A stretch of DNA of 64,000 bases from Caldisericia bacterium (GCA_030018355.1 JASEFN010000001.1:124001-188000); one strand, 5' to 3'. Numbered from the stretch's first letter, positions 21,389 to 31,598 are shown. The notes: generated by a model not told the origin, from the letters alone. Numbers and translations: made by a program.

Positions 21389-22488
21389 AAAAAATCAAAA
21401 CTCTTATTATTTTTGGAACAAGACCTGAAGTTATAAAACTATTTCCACTAATTTATGAACTCAAAAAAGAGGATACATTTGAAGTAAAAATAGTAAACAC
21501 TGGTCAACATAAAGAAATGGTTGATGAACTTCTTGAACTATTTAAAATAGATGTTGATTATTCACTTAAAATTATGATTGAGAGACAAACACTTGAATAT
21601 ATAACTGAAAAAATCCTTGAAAAATTATCCTTAATTATTAAAAGTGAATCACCAAATTTAACAATAGTTCAAGGTGATACAACAACTGCTTTTGTTGCAT
21701 CTCTTGTCTCTTTTTATAATAAAATCCCAGTTGCACATGTAGAGGCTGGTTTAAGAACCAAAAATATCTATTATCCTTTTCCTGAGGAGATGAATAGGAC
21801 TTTAATTGGAAAACTTGCAACTTTTCATTTTGCACCAACAGAAGAAGCGAAAAAAAATTTATTGAATGAAGGAGTTAAAGAAGAAAATATTTTTATAACA
21901 GGAAATACAATAGTTGATGCTCTTCAAAAGATTTTACACCTTGAACCAAAAATCACAATTCCTATTCCTCAAGACAAAAAACTCATTGTTGTTACAGCGC
22001 ATAGAAGAGAAAATTGGGATGAGGGAATTATAAGAATTGCAAATGCTATAAAAACACTATGTGAAAAATATGATGATCTATTTTTTATTATTCCAGTACA
22101 TAAAAATCCTATTGTTAGAGAGAAATTTAAAAAAGTTTTAAAAGATGAGAAAAATGTTTTATTTACTGAACCATTAAATTACATTAATTTTATACATTTA
22201 CTTAAAAAATCTTTTCTTATTTTATCTGACTCAGGAGGGATCCAAGAAGAAATTCCAACACTTAAAAGGCCGCTTCTTGTCTTAAGAAATGAAACTGAAA
22301 GAGAAGAAGCAGTAAAATTTGGTTTTGTTAAACTTGTTGGTACAGATGAAAAGAGAATAATCGAGGGAGTTGAGGAGGCTTTAACTAATGGATTTAAACC
22401 AAAAATCGATTATAATCCTTTTGGTGATGGAAAAGCGTCAGAGAGAATAAAAAATATTCTAAAGGAGAAACTCTATGGAAGTATATAA
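21385..22488 (+). CDS. wecB: UDP-N-acetylglucosamine 2-epimerase (non-hydrolysing)
   Basis: A 367-residue cytoplasmic enzyme interconverting UDP-GlcNAc and UDP-ManNAc. Family features visible are GTRPEVIKLFPL at the N-terminus, VQGDTTTAF, HVEAGLRT, the PFPEEMNR segment, TAHRRENW and SDSGGIQEE. With the preceding transferase it suggests a linkage unit of the teichoic-acid or enterobacterial-common-antigen kind. It overlaps murA by 14 bases. Confidence 0.95.
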
Positions 22489-23737
22489 AATAAGAGGAGG
22501 TAAAAAACTTAAAGGTGAAGTAAATATTCAAGGTTCAAAAAATGGATGTTTACCTTTAATTGCAGCATCACTATTAACAGATGAACAGGTTTTTATAAAA
22601 AATGTTCCCAAACTTCTTGATATTGTAATGCTTCTTGATGTTATAAGATCAATTGGAGTTAAAGCAAAATTTATAGATGAAGACACAATTTTAATTGAGG
22701 CATCAAATTTAAATCATGAGGTTAAAAATGAAAATGCAAGCAAGTTAAGAGGAAGCATAACCCTTGTTGGTGCCCTACTTGGAAGAGTTGGAAAGGTTAA
22801 ACTTCCATATCCTGGAGGTTGCCATATTGGTTCAAGACCAATTGATCTTCATCTAAAAGGTTTCTCTTTTCTTGGTGCAGAAGTTAATGCAATAGGTTCA
22901 ATTGTTGAAGGAAGTGTAAAAAAACTAAAAGGCGAAAAAATTTATCTTGATTATCCTTCAGTTGGAGCAACTGAAAACATTATGATTCTTGCATCAGTTT
23001 CTCCTGGAGAGACAATAATTGAAAATGCTGCACAAGAACCAGAAATTGTTGAACTTGCAGAATTTCTAAACTCAATGGGAGCAAGGATCGAAGGAGCAGG
23101 AACAAGATGTATAAGAATTGAGGGTCAAAAAAAACTTCATGGAACAACTCATACTCTTTATCCTGATAGAGTTGAGGCAGGAACATTTGTGATTGCAGTT
23201 GCAGTAAATGGAGGAGATGTTACTCTTAAACCAGTAATTTTCGATCATCTTGTTCCACTTATTTTTAAATTAAGGGAAATTGGTGTGGATTTAAGAATTG
23301 AAAATGGAAAAAGATTAAGAGTAATTGCAAAAAGAAGAACAAAAAGCTTTGAGATAAGAACCATGCCATTTCCTGGCTTTCCAACTGATCTTCAATCTCA
23401 AATGGTAACTCTTGCCTCTGTTTCAGAGGGAGTAAGTTTAATAACTGAAACTGTTTTTGAAAATAGATTCAATGTAGTTCCTGAGTTAAGAAAAATGGGT
23501 GCAAAAATTAAAGTTGAAGGTAATACTCTTTTTGTAGAGGGAGTAGACAAATTATATGGAACTGAGGTGGTTGCACCTGATTTAAGAGCAGGTGCAGCAC
23601 TTGTTATTGCAGGTCTTTTTGCAGAAAATGAAACAGTTGTAAAAAAAATATATCATATAGAAAGAGGATACTTTAAATTTGATGAAAAATTAAGAGCATT
23701 AGGAGGAGATATATGGAAAGAAGAGATACCAGATTAA
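22475..23737 (+). CDS. murA: UDP-N-acetylglucosamine 1-carboxyvinyltransferase
   Basis: A 420-residue enzyme of the first committed step of peptidoglycan synthesis, adding enolpyruvate from PEP to UDP-GlcNAc. The N-terminal GGKKLKGEVNIQGSKNG and the loop PGGCHIGSRPID are present. Cys116 is in the position attacked by fosfomycin (Asp here gives resistance), so the enzyme is predicted sensitive. The protein shows two inverted alpha/beta domains of the EPSP-synthase fold. It overlaps the DUF4330 gene by 25 bases. Confidence 0.96.
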   Translation: MEVYKIRGGKKLKGEVNIQGSKNGCLPLIAASLLTDEQVFIKNVPKLLDIVMLLDVIRSIGVKAKFIDEDTILIEASNLNHEVKNENASKLRGSITLVGALLGRVGKVKLPYPGGCHIGSRPIDLHLKGFSFLGAEVNAIGSIVEGSVKKLKGEKIYLDYPSVGATENIMILASVSPGETIIENAAQEPEIVELAEFLNSMGARIEGAGTRCIRIEGQKKLHGTTHTLYPDRVEAGTFVIAVAVNGGDVTLKPVIFDHLVPLIFKLREIGVDLRIENGKRLRVIAKRRTKSFEIRTMPFPGFPTDLQSQMVTLASVSEGVSLITETVFENRFNVVPELRKMGAKIKVEGNTLFVEGVDKLYGTEVVAPDLRAGAALVIAGLFAENETVVKKIYHIERGYFKFDEKLRALGGDIWKEEIPD

Positions 23738-24183
23738 AAAGTTTTAAATTATTTGGACTCTTTAACCTTTTTGATATAGTTGTATTTTTGTTAATCATAT
23801 TGGTTCTATTTTACTTTTTAAAACCAATTCTTGTGAAAAAACAAGTTACATATAACAATTACATTATTACTATGAAACTTCTTGAAGTCCCACCAGAAAT
23901 GGCAAGTGCAGTTAAAAAGGGAGATAGAATAGTAGACAAAAGTGGAAGAGTTTATGGTTTTATTTTAGAAGAACCAAAAGTTGAACCCTCAAAAAAATGG
24001 GTTGAAACTTCAGATGGAAGAGTTGTAATTGCAGAACAGCCAGTTTTAAAAGATATAACAATTAAATTCTCATATAAATCTACAAGTTTAAAATATGGAA
24101 CAGATGTCTTTAAAATTGGATATGAACTTGTTGTTGAATCTGACTTTTGGGCTTTAAAAGGGGTTGTTTTATCTATAAATTAA
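23713..24183 (+). CDS. DUF4330 membrane-anchored protein
   Basis: A 156-residue protein with one N-terminal membrane helix (about residues 15-37: LFDIVVFLLIILVLFYFL) and an outside domain rich in beta strands. The N-terminal pattern and its place after a wall gene match DUF4330, a small family of unknown function in Firmicutes-like bacteria. It starts inside the end of murA. The last gene of the operon, it converges on nadE with an 11-base overlap of the 3' ends. Confidence 0.7.
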   Translation: MERRDTRLKSFKLFGLFNLFDIVVFLLIILVLFYFLKPILVKKQVTYNNYIITMKLLEVPPEMASAVKKGDRIVDKSGRVYGFILEEPKVEPSKKWVETSDGRVVIAEQPVLKDITIKFSYKSTSLKYGTDVFKIGYELVVESDFWALKGVVLSIN

Positions 24184-25111
24184 AATTCAAAACATTAGGT
24201 GGGGGATTTCTTAAAAATTCTGTGTTTATATGAGTTTTATATAAATTTATAATACTATCTAAAGGAATATTTAACTCTTCACTAATTTTTTCAAAAGGAA
24301 CATTTTTTATAAATCTTACAATAATTCGATCAATTTCTAAATAGTTTAATCCAATTGAAAACTCATCTTCTATTCCTGGTAGCAAATCTGGACTTGGCTT
24401 CTTTTTTAAAAAAACTTCTGGTAAATTTAAATATTCTCCAAATTTAAAAATTTGAGATTTAAAAAGATGAATTATTGGTTCAAAATCTGATGCATAATCT
24501 CCATATTTAACAAAAAAGCCCAAAAATTCTTCTGTTTTATTTGTTGTTCCTGCAACAACTCCATTTAGAAGATCTGCATAGTAATATAGTGTAACCATTC
24601 TAATTCTATGTTTTATTCTTAAGTAGGAGATACCTTTAAAAAACCAAGTATCTCCCTTTAACTCATTTGGTATATCATATTGAAGGTAAAACGGAGATTT
24701 ACCATAATTTTCTTTATATTTCTCATAAAGTTTTTTTGTATAATTTTCCCTTAATTTTCTTGTAGGAAGTATAAAATAAGGAACAGAAATGTATATGCCA
24801 AATTTTGAAAGAATTTTTGTTATGTTGATTATTTTATATTTAACACCTAAATCTTTTGCGAGGCTAATTGCATGAATAACATTTTTTTTATCTGTGTCCT
24901 TTTCTGGTAAAATTAAAGCAAAAATATTCTCTTTTGGAATTGAAAGAGTTAAAAGTTTAAGAACTATTGCTGAATCAATTCCTCCAGATAAACCTAAAAC
25001 AACTCTTTCCTTGTTAACTTTTTTTAAAAAAGAATTTATAAAATTTTTAATTCTTGTGAGTTCAAATTGAGGGTCAAAACTTAATTCTTGAGGCAAAAGA
25101 TCTAATTTCAT
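24173..25111 (-). CDS. nadE: NAD+ synthetase, ammonia-dependent type
   Basis: A 312-residue enzyme of the last step of NAD synthesis (deamido-NAD plus ammonia plus ATP). The PP-loop SGGIDS is at residues 42-47, and a second conserved stretch is GTTNKTEEFLGFF then KYGD. There is no glutaminase domain, so ammonia is used directly or delivered by a partner. An insertion around residues 110-165 makes it longer than the usual ~250-275-residue form. It is encoded after nnr with stop and start sharing one base, so NAD synthesis and NAD(P)HX repair are coupled. Confidence 0.93.
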   Translation of the reverse strand: MKLDLLPQELSFDPQFELTRIKNFINSFLKKVNKERVVLGLSGGIDSAIVLKLLTLSIPKENIFALILPEKDTDKKNVIHAISLAKDLGVKYKIINITKILSKFGIYISVPYFILPTRKLRENYTKKLYEKYKENYGKSPFYLQYDIPNELKGDTWFFKGISYLRIKHRIRMVTLYYYADLLNGVVAGTTNKTEEFLGFFVKYGDYASDFEPIIHLFKSQIFKFGEYLNLPEVFLKKKPSPDLLPGIEDEFSIGLNYLEIDRIIVRFIKNVPFEKISEELNIPLDSIINLYKTHINTEFLRNPPPNVLNFNL

Positions 25112-26685
25112 TATAAAACCACCTCAATTGAATACCTTTTTTTAATTTCTTCAAAATTTTCTTTTATCTCCTTTAAAGCCAATGGTAAATATTCAATCAT
25201 CTGTGTTGCAACAACACCATTCTCTCCAAATTTTTCTTTAATAAGATCACCACAAAATCCATGTACAAAAACACCCATACGTACACTTTCTTCAATATTA
25301 AACCCAAGACCATACATTGCTGGAATTATACCATCAAGAATGTCACCCATTCCAGCAGTTGCCATACATGGATTTCCAGTTAAATTAATAAAAATTTTCC
25401 CATCTGGAGTTGAAATTAAAGAGTGGTAGCCCTTTAAAACAACATATGATTTAAATTGAGAAGAAAAATCTTTTAAAATTTTAATTTTTTCTTTTCTTAT
25501 TTCATCTTTTGGAATTTCTGTTAATTTAGAAAATTCACCTAAATGAGGAGTTAAAATAGTAGGTGCCTCTCTATCTTTTAATAGATCTTTATTTTTTGAA
25601 AGCAAAGTGAGTCCATCTCCATCAATTAAAACTGGTTTTTTAATTTTTTTAATTAAGTTCTTTATCAATTCTTCTAAATCTTCATTTATGCCAATTCCAG
25701 GACCCAAAACAACAAATTTAACCTCATCTGACAATTTAATTAGAAATTCTTCATTCTCTTTTGACATAGTTCCATCCCTATTCTCTTTTAAAGTATAAAA
25801 TATAACTTCTCTTGCATTTAAACTAACTGATTTTATTACATCTTCAACAGTTGCAAGTCGGGAATAACCCCCACCACTTTTTAGAAATGAATAAGATGAG
25901 AAAAATGGGGCACCAAAATATTTTTTTGAACCAGAGATAAAAAGAGTATCTCCAAAATCTTTTTTATGTGTGTTCTTTTTTCTATCTTTAATTTTTAATG
26001 GTTCATTTAAAAAAATAGAGGAATTTACATTTTCATATAACGCTTTTGGATATGAGATATAAGAGAGATAAAGTTTTTTTGTTTTTTCAGCACCATCTTC
26101 AATTAAATTTCCAATTTTTGGTAGACCAAATGTAACAACAATTTGAGCATTAACTGATATACCCATTTCAATTCCATTATCTCCATTTATTCCAGATGGA
26201 ATATCAACACTTAAAACAAATTTATTAGAATTATTTATTAACTGAATTACTTCTTTTATATAACCCTCAATTTCTCTTTTTAAACCAGTCCCAAAAATAG
26301 CATCAATAACTATTTCTGAATCATCTAATTCTTTTTTAATAATTTCAATTTGAGGATTAGATAAAATTGGAATTTTAATTTTTTTAACTCTTTCAAAATT
26401 CAATTTTGCATCAAAACTTAATTTACTTTCATCTCCAAGCAAAATAAATTTTACATCTCCTCCAAGTGAATGAATCTTCCTTCCAATGGCAAATCCATCT
26501 CCACCATTATTTCCTATTCCACAAAAAATTAAAAAATGCTTCCCTTTTAAGCAAGAAAATTCCTTTAAAAGAGAAGCAACAACACTTAAAGATGCATTTT
26601 CCATTAAAACTTGAGAACTTATCCCAAACTCCTCTTCAGCCTTTTTATCTAACTCTTTTATTTTTTCTGTATCAACTACTTTCAT
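25111..26685 (-). CDS. nnr: Bifunctional NAD(P)H-hydrate epimerase/dehydratase
   Basis: A 524-residue fusion that repairs hydrated (heat- or acid-damaged) NAD(P)H. The N-terminal YjeF_N epimerase domain (about 1-215) has IFCGIGNNGGDGFAIGR and DAIFGTGLKRE. The C-terminal ribokinase-like dehydratase domain (about 225-520) has VVLGPGIG, PVLIDGDGL, TPHLGEFSKL, the VLKGYHSLI strand and NPCMATAGMGDILDG. An AGAGG site lies 5 bases before ATG 26685. The 49-base gap to mre11 must hold divergent start signals. Confidence 0.95.
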   Translation of the reverse strand: MKVVDTEKIKELDKKAEEEFGISSQVLMENASLSVVASLLKEFSCLKGKHFLIFCGIGNNGGDGFAIGRKIHSLGGDVKFILLGDESKLSFDAKLNFERVKKIKIPILSNPQIEIIKKELDDSEIVIDAIFGTGLKREIEGYIKEVIQLINNSNKFVLSVDIPSGINGDNGIEMGISVNAQIVVTFGLPKIGNLIEDGAEKTKKLYLSYISYPKALYENVNSSIFLNEPLKIKDRKKNTHKKDFGDTLFISGSKKYFGAPFFSSYSFLKSGGGYSRLATVEDVIKSVSLNAREVIFYTLKENRDGTMSKENEEFLIKLSDEVKFVVLGPGIGINEDLEELIKNLIKKIKKPVLIDGDGLTLLSKNKDLLKDREAPTILTPHLGEFSKLTEIPKDEIRKEKIKILKDFSSQFKSYVVLKGYHSLISTPDGKIFINLTGNPCMATAGMGDILDGIIPAMYGLGFNIEESVRMGVFVHGFCGDLIKEKFGENGVVATQMIEYLPLALKEIKENFEEIKKRYSIEVVL

Positions 26686-26722
26686 AAATTCCTCTAAATT
26701 TATTTTATCTTATTTTATAAGT

Positions 26723-26728
26723 TATAAT
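26723..26728 (+). promoter_or_regulatory. -10 box placed for leaderless transcription of mre11
   Basis: A perfect TATAAT ends 6 bases before ATG 26735. Transcription would begin at or within a base or two of the start codon. No ribosome site and no convincing -35 box are seen. Confidence 0.55.
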
Positions 26729-26734
26729 TAAATT

Positions 26735-27697
26735 ATGAAAAAAATCCTTTTCTTTACAGATACACATCTACAGGAAGACCCTATTTCTTCAAGAAAAGAT
26801 GATTATCTTAAATCAATTTTAACAAAAATAGAAGAGGTGTCTCAAATTGCAAATGATGAAAATGTAGATTATGTTTTATTTGGTGGTGATTTTTTTACAA
26901 GACCTTCTCCAAGTTATGAAGTTACAATCTCTTTAACACAAGTTTTGAAAAAGTTCAATTCAAGACCAATAATAGGAATTCTTGGCAATCATGACATTGA
27001 AGGAAGAAATCCTGAAACATATAATAGAAAAGCAGTAAAAATGCTTGAAGAGGCAAAAGTTTTAAAAATAATTAAAGAAGGGGAAATTTTTCCACAATTT
27101 GATGAAGAAATTGAAATTGTGGGTATAAATTATAAAAATGGTATTGATGATAACATTGAACTACATAAAATAAAAAAGAGGGATAGAAGTAAAATTTTAA
27201 TTGTACTTGTGCATGCATATCTTCTTCCTTTTAAAGCAAATTTTCCACATATTCCAATTGAAGAAATCTCAAAAATAAGCGAAGGAGATATTTTTTTAGT
27301 TGGTCACTATCATGATGGATATGGGATAAGAGAAATAAATGGAAAAATTTTTGTATCTCCAGGAAGCATTGCAAGAGATTCAAAAACTCAATTTGATAGG
27401 ATACCACAAATTGCTCTTTTAAATATAAATAATGGAAAAATTGATATTAAGTTGGTAAAATTAAAAAATGTAAAAAGAAGAGAGGAAATTGAATTAAAAG
27501 AAGAGAGAGTTTTAAATTCTGAATTTTCTTTTCTTGAATATTTTAAGGCTCTTAAAGATGAAAATTTAGGTGCTTCAATTGATCCTGAAAAAATTTTAAA
27601 TGAAATATTAAGTGATAGAAATATAGAAGATGAAGTAAAGGAAGAAGTTAAAAAAAGATATTATGAAGCAAAAGAGAGAATATATAAAAAATATTGA
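26735..27697 (+). CDS. Mre11/SbcD-type DNA repair nuclease
   Basis: A 320-residue metallophosphoesterase, the nuclease partner of Rad50. Metal-binding motifs in order: TDTHLQ (Asp9, His11), FGGDFF, LGNHD, VHAYL and GHYHDGYG. The C-terminal part is short and charged, suitable for contact with the Rad50 coils. It lacks the longer cap and tail of eukaryotic Mre11. First gene of the cluster mre11-nurA-herA-rad50-like, and it overlaps nurA by 35 bases. In archaea the same four proteins process double-strand breaks to give 3' tails; that role is inferred here from the neighbours. Confidence 0.9.
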   Translation: MKKILFFTDTHLQEDPISSRKDDYLKSILTKIEEVSQIANDENVDYVLFGGDFFTRPSPSYEVTISLTQVLKKFNSRPIIGILGNHDIEGRNPETYNRKAVKMLEEAKVLKIIKEGEIFPQFDEEIEIVGINYKNGIDDNIELHKIKKRDRSKILIVLVHAYLLPFKANFPHIPIEEISKISEGDIFLVGHYHDGYGIREINGKIFVSPGSIARDSKTQFDRIPQIALLNINNGKIDIKLVKLKNVKRREEIELKEERVLNSEFSFLEYFKALKDENLGASIDPEKILNEILSDRNIEDEVKEEVKKRYYEAKERIYKKY

Positions 27698-28670
27698 TTA
27701 TTTTAAGGAAAAATTTAATAAACTAAATAATAAAATAGAGAGTCTCTTAGATATAGAAAATAATAAAATTTTTATTGATTATATTTTAAAAAATAAAGAA
27801 AAAGTACCCATAGACACTTCAAATTTTAAATTTAATACTTTTTTTGTTGATGGCTCTATGTCAAAAATTGGAGAAAGTTTTCCAAATTTTTTCTATATTT
27901 TTAGATCTCTTTCATATTCTCCAAATTTAGATATTAAAATTTTTATCTATGATCTTTTTTCTCCTCTCATTGATGAAGATAGATTACTTTTTGAAGAAAA
28001 ATTGCTTTATCTTCAAAATAAAAAAAATCAAAATGAAATTGATTTAAATATATTTGACATAAATTATGTTGAGGAATACTTAAGATATATTTTGATGGCT
28101 AAACTTGAGATAGAGGCAGCGAAGGAATCAATTAATTATCTTAATAAAGGAGATATGCTTTTTATGGATGGTTCTTTAAACCATTTTAAAGGTGAAGTGC
28201 CTCAAGAATTTAACTCTCTTCTTAAAATATGTTATGAAAAGGAAGTTTTGATATGCGGAGTAGTAGAAGACATTGGAAGTATGGTAATTTCAAATATTGT
28301 TAAAGAAAATGGAAATACAATGAAACCACATGATAAGGAACTTCTAATTGGAAATCTTAATGAGGGAGAAATGATTCATATAAAAGAACCATTTAGAAAA
28401 GAGGGATTTTCTATAACATTTTTAAGAATTTCTTCTGATCCAACGCCAATATCTTTCGAAATTCCAGTAAAGTGGGAAGATAAATATAAAGAAGTTGCTC
28501 AATTTCTAATGTTTATAACTGAAAAATATGGTAGAGGAGTTCCTATTTTCAGAGATTTCGCACATGAAGATGTAAAATTAACTGATAAGGAGAGTTATTT
28601 AATTTCAAAAAATTTTATAAAAAATGAATATTTAGAAAAACTTTTTAAACTTAAAAGGTGGCTAAGATGA
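27663..28670 (+). CDS. nurA: NurA 5'-3' nuclease
   Basis: A 335-residue nuclease with an RNase H-like fold that works on the face of the HerA hexamer. The NurA signature is visible: TFFVDGSMSKIG (catalytic Asp), LFMDGSL, ICGVVED and, near the C-terminus, RGVPIFRDFAHEDVKLT with the conserved His-Glu-Asp. NurA with HerA is typical of thermophilic archaea and is uncommon in bacteria. It overlaps mre11 by 35 bases and herA by 4 bases (ATGA), which supports tight stoichiometry. Confidence 0.88.
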   Translation: MKQKREYIKNIDYFKEKFNKLNNKIESLLDIENNKIFIDYILKNKEKVPIDTSNFKFNTFFVDGSMSKIGESFPNFFYIFRSLSYSPNLDIKIFIYDLFSPLIDEDRLLFEEKLLYLQNKKNQNEIDLNIFDINYVEEYLRYILMAKLEIEAAKESINYLNKGDMLFMDGSLNHFKGEVPQEFNSLLKICYEKEVLICGVVEDIGSMVISNIVKENGNTMKPHDKELLIGNLNEGEMIHIKEPFRKEGFSITFLRISSDPTPISFEIPVKWEDKYKEVAQFLMFITEKYGRGVPIFRDFAHEDVKLTDKESYLISKNFIKNEYLEKLFKLKRWLR

Positions 28671-30436
28671 GTGAAATATATGTAGTTGGGGAAAGTAATC
28701 AATTTGAAGTTTACATTGCTTCAAGAGAAGAAAGATTTTCATTAAGAGATTACTTTTTCATAAAGGATGAAAAAGAGTATCTTGGAGAAATTGTTGAATC
28801 ATATACAATAAATAAATTTTTTCCAAGACCAGACACATTTTCAGAGAGAGATGAAAAAATAATTGAACATCTTAAAATTCTTGGTTTTGATATTGAAAAA
28901 GAAGATATTAATATTGCTAAAATTAAACTTCTTGATGAACCACCATATCCTATTAGAGTTGGAAGTAAAGCAAGAAGAGCCAATTTTTCAGAGATAAAAA
29001 ACATTTTTAAAGTTGAAGAAAAGGGGTTAGTCCTTGGTGGAATTAAAAATAGCGAAAGATTTTATGATGAATTACCTCATAAACTCAAAAATTTATATAA
29101 AATAATTGAAGATGGAAAAGAGAGAGAACAAAGAGAGATCCCTTTTATTTTTACAATTGAAGAAATGATTCAATATCCACACATTGGAATTTTTGGTGGT
29201 TCTGGTTCTGGAAAATCTTTTCTTGTAAGAGTTATGATTGAGGAAATAGCAAAATTTGGATATCCTGCAATAATTTTTGATCCTCATTTTGAAATGAGTT
29301 TTTCAAGTTTAAATAAAGATGAAAAAGGATTATCTGATTTTATTAAAAATATTAGGGTTTTTACAGTAGGAGAAGATACTGGAATCGAATTTTCTGAAAT
29401 TTCAGAAAGAGAACTTGAAAATCTTTTTAAATCAATTGGAGAGGTCGAAATTCCACAAGAAGATGCAATTTATAATGCATACCTAATGATGGGAAATGAA
29501 AGAAGTTTAACAAATTTTAGAGAAAATTTGATTTTCCTCTCACAAAAAAGTAAAGATGAGAGTGATAAAAATATTGTAAGTAGAAGCAGTGCGAGAGCAG
29601 TTTTAAGAAAATTAAGTCATCTTGAAAGATTAAACATATTTGGAAAAAGTGATAGAGAGCTTTTGAACTGGGTAAAAAGCGAAAAGATTGCTGTAATTCA
29701 AGGCTCTCTCGAAACTCTAAAAACTTTTGCATCATTTTTCTTAGAAAAAATTACTGAAAAAAGAAGAGAATATAAAGATGGAGAAAAGAAAGGTGAAAGA
29801 AAAGAATATTTCCCTCCTTTTTTTGTGATTTTGGATGAGGCTCATAATTTTGCTCCAAAAGAATCAATATACTTTATTCCATCAAAAAGAGTTTTAAAGA
29901 CAATTTCACAAGAAGGAAGAAAATATGGAATTTTTTTAATTCTTTCAACTCAAAGACCTTCTCTACTTGATGACACAATTTTAGCACAACTCTCAACAAA
30001 ATTTATTTTAAGAACAGTAAGAGAGACAGATCTTGATACAATTAGAAAAGAGACTGATCTTTCAGGAGTTGATATTGGAAGACTCCCATATTTAAAAACT
30101 GGAGATGCTTTTGTTTCATCAGCAATTTTTCAAAGATCAATTCCAATAAGAATTAGAAAAACTTTCACAAATCCACCACCCTCTAAAAACCCATTCCTTG
30201 AACTTAAAGAGAAAAAAGAAGACAAAAAAGAACAAATTCTTAATTATTTAAAGAGAGAAGGAGTTATTGAGGAAATTTTCTTTGAAAGAGTTATAAAAGA
30301 TTTTGAGGTTGAAGGAGTTATTTTTAAAGATATTAATGAGATTAAAATTGTATTGAATGAACTTGAGAGAGAAGGATTAATAGAAAAAGAAGAAAATCCA
30401 ATTACCACAATTTGGAGAATGAAAAATGCATATTAA
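28667..30436 (+). CDS. herA: HerA hexameric DNA translocase
   Basis: A 589-residue FtsK/HerA-type ATPase. The N-terminal HAS-barrel covers about residues 1-110, then the RecA-like motor with Walker A GGSGSGKS (177-184) and Walker B VILDEAH (Asp390-Glu391), a STQRPS sensor and an arginine-rich segment further on. It pumps DNA into the NurA dimer during end resection. ATG 28667 is chosen for the AAAGGTGG site and the ATGA overlap with nurA; a GTG at 28658 is also in frame. The C-terminal ~90 residues look like a small winged-helix-type tail. It overlaps the rad50-like gene by 11 bases. Confidence 0.92.
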   Translation: MSEIYVVGESNQFEVYIASREERFSLRDYFFIKDEKEYLGEIVESYTINKFFPRPDTFSERDEKIIEHLKILGFDIEKEDINIAKIKLLDEPPYPIRVGSKARRANFSEIKNIFKVEEKGLVLGGIKNSERFYDELPHKLKNLYKIIEDGKEREQREIPFIFTIEEMIQYPHIGIFGGSGSGKSFLVRVMIEEIAKFGYPAIIFDPHFEMSFSSLNKDEKGLSDFIKNIRVFTVGEDTGIEFSEISERELENLFKSIGEVEIPQEDAIYNAYLMMGNERSLTNFRENLIFLSQKSKDESDKNIVSRSSARAVLRKLSHLERLNIFGKSDRELLNWVKSEKIAVIQGSLETLKTFASFFLEKITEKRREYKDGEKKGERKEYFPPFFVILDEAHNFAPKESIYFIPSKRVLKTISQEGRKYGIFLILSTQRPSLLDDTILAQLSTKFILRTVRETDLDTIRKETDLSGVDIGRLPYLKTGDAFVSSAIFQRSIPIRIRKTFTNPPPSKNPFLELKEKKEDKKEQILNYLKREGVIEEIFFERVIKDFEVEGVIFKDINEIKIVLNELEREGLIEKEENPITTIWRMKNAY

Positions 30437-31595
30437 AGAAATAGTTATTAAAAATTTTCAATCACACAAATATACAAAGATTACTCTTTCAGATAAAATA
30501 AATGTTTTTCTCGGAAAAGGAAATAGTGGTAAAAGCGCAATCATAAGAGCCTTAATTTGGGTCTTTTTCAATGAACCTCAAGGAACAAGTTTTATAAGAA
30601 AAAATGAACAAAGTGCTTTTGTATCAATAACACTTGATAGTGGTTTTAAGGTTATAAGAGAAAGAGGAGTTAATATAAATAAATATATTTTAATAACTCC
30701 AGAAGGAGAGAAAAAAGAATTTTCAAATTTTGGAAGAGAAGTTCCAGAAGAAATAAGAAAAGTTCTTGGAATAAAAACCCTTCCACTTGAAAATGGAAAA
30801 AAACTTAACCCTCAAATAAAAGATCAAATTGAAAATATTTATCTACTCGATGAACCACCTTCAACAATCCACTCTACTTTACTTACAATTTCAGGTGGAC
30901 AAGTTTTTGACGAAGCAATAAATTCAATTCTTGTTGACCTTCAAAGATTAGATAGAAGAGAAAAAGATATCAAAAAGGAAATTGATGAAAAAAACAATTT
31001 ACTTAAAAACTTTGAAGGAATAGATGAAAAAAAGGAAGAATTAGTTAAGATAAAAAACGAAATAGATGTTTTCAAAAAAATTCAAGAAAAGAAAAATATT
31101 TTTGAGAAATTAAAACTTGAATTAGAAAACATCAAAAAGGAGAAAGAAGAAATTGAACTAAATATTAACTCATTAAAAAGGGTAGAATTAATTGAGAAAG
31201 AGTCTGATTCTCTCAACTCTAAAAAAGATAAATTGATAAACTTAATAGATCTAAATCAAAAAATAGAAAAAGTAAGAGAAGAAATTAATAAAATTTCACA
31301 TGATTTAAATTTGCTTAAGAAAAGCAATTTAAGTGAAGATTTATCTTTTGAATTAAAAATTAAAAATGAAAAATTAAATAATCTTAAAAATTTAAAAGTT
31401 AATCTTTTAAGAGTCAAAAATGATATTTTCAATTTGGAAAAGGAGTCTAAAGAAATTGAAAAGAAAATAATTGAGGATAAAAATCTATATGTTGCCTTAA
31501 TATTGAATAGTAAAGTTTGTCCTATCTGTACAAGGGAAATTGATGAAAATATGAAAGAAAAGATCAAAGAGAATTTAAATAAAATGTGGAGGTAA
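30426..31595 (+). CDS. Rad50/SbcC-like ATPase, N-terminal lobe plus zinc hook (split gene, part 1)
   Basis: A 389-residue protein holding only the first half of a Rad50/SbcC-like ATPase. It begins IKNFQSHKYT, has Walker A GKGNSGKS (30-37) and a lobe to about 190, then about 170 residues of coiled coil, and ends with the zinc-hook CPIC at 365-368 and 21 more residues. A usual Rad50 returns from the hook through a second coil to a C-terminal lobe; here a TAA (31593-31595) ends the protein first. The missing parts are encoded by the next two genes. The N-lobe resembles the SbcC-like group often labelled chromosome segregation protein SMC. Zinc-hook dimerisation should still be possible. Confidence 0.85.
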   Translation: MHIKEIVIKNFQSHKYTKITLSDKINVFLGKGNSGKSAIIRALIWVFFNEPQGTSFIRKNEQSAFVSITLDSGFKVIRERGVNINKYILITPEGEKKEFSNFGREVPEEIRKVLGIKTLPLENGKKLNPQIKDQIENIYLLDEPPSTIHSTLLTISGGQVFDEAINSILVDLQRLDRREKDIKKEIDEKNNLLKNFEGIDEKKEELVKIKNEIDVFKKIQEKKNIFEKLKLELENIKKEKEEIELNINSLKRVELIEKESDSLNSKKDKLINLIDLNQKIEKVREEINKISHDLNLLKKSNLSEDLSFELKIKNEKLNNLKNLKVNLLRVKNDIFNLEKESKEIEKKIIEDKNLYVALILNSKVCPICTREIDENMKEKIKENLNKMWR

Positions 31596-31598
31596 GGT
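31587..31598 (+). promoter_or_regulatory. Shine-Dalgarno site overlapping the end of part 1
   Basis: TGGAGGTAAGGT: the GGAGG at 31588-31592 ends immediately before the TAA stop (31593-31595) of the N-lobe gene and lies 6 bases before ATG 31599. The placement indicates real re-initiation and argues against a simple nonsense error. Confidence 0.75.

Noticed and set aside
25607-25798. Plus-strand frame opposite the nnr gene
   Set aside because: Lies fully within a well-supported gene on the other strand, without its own start signals.
31593-31595. Readthrough or stop-codon reassignment to join the first two Rad50-like parts
   Set aside because: TAA is used as a normal stop throughout the window, and a ribosome site with ATG follows at once, so re-initiation explains it better.
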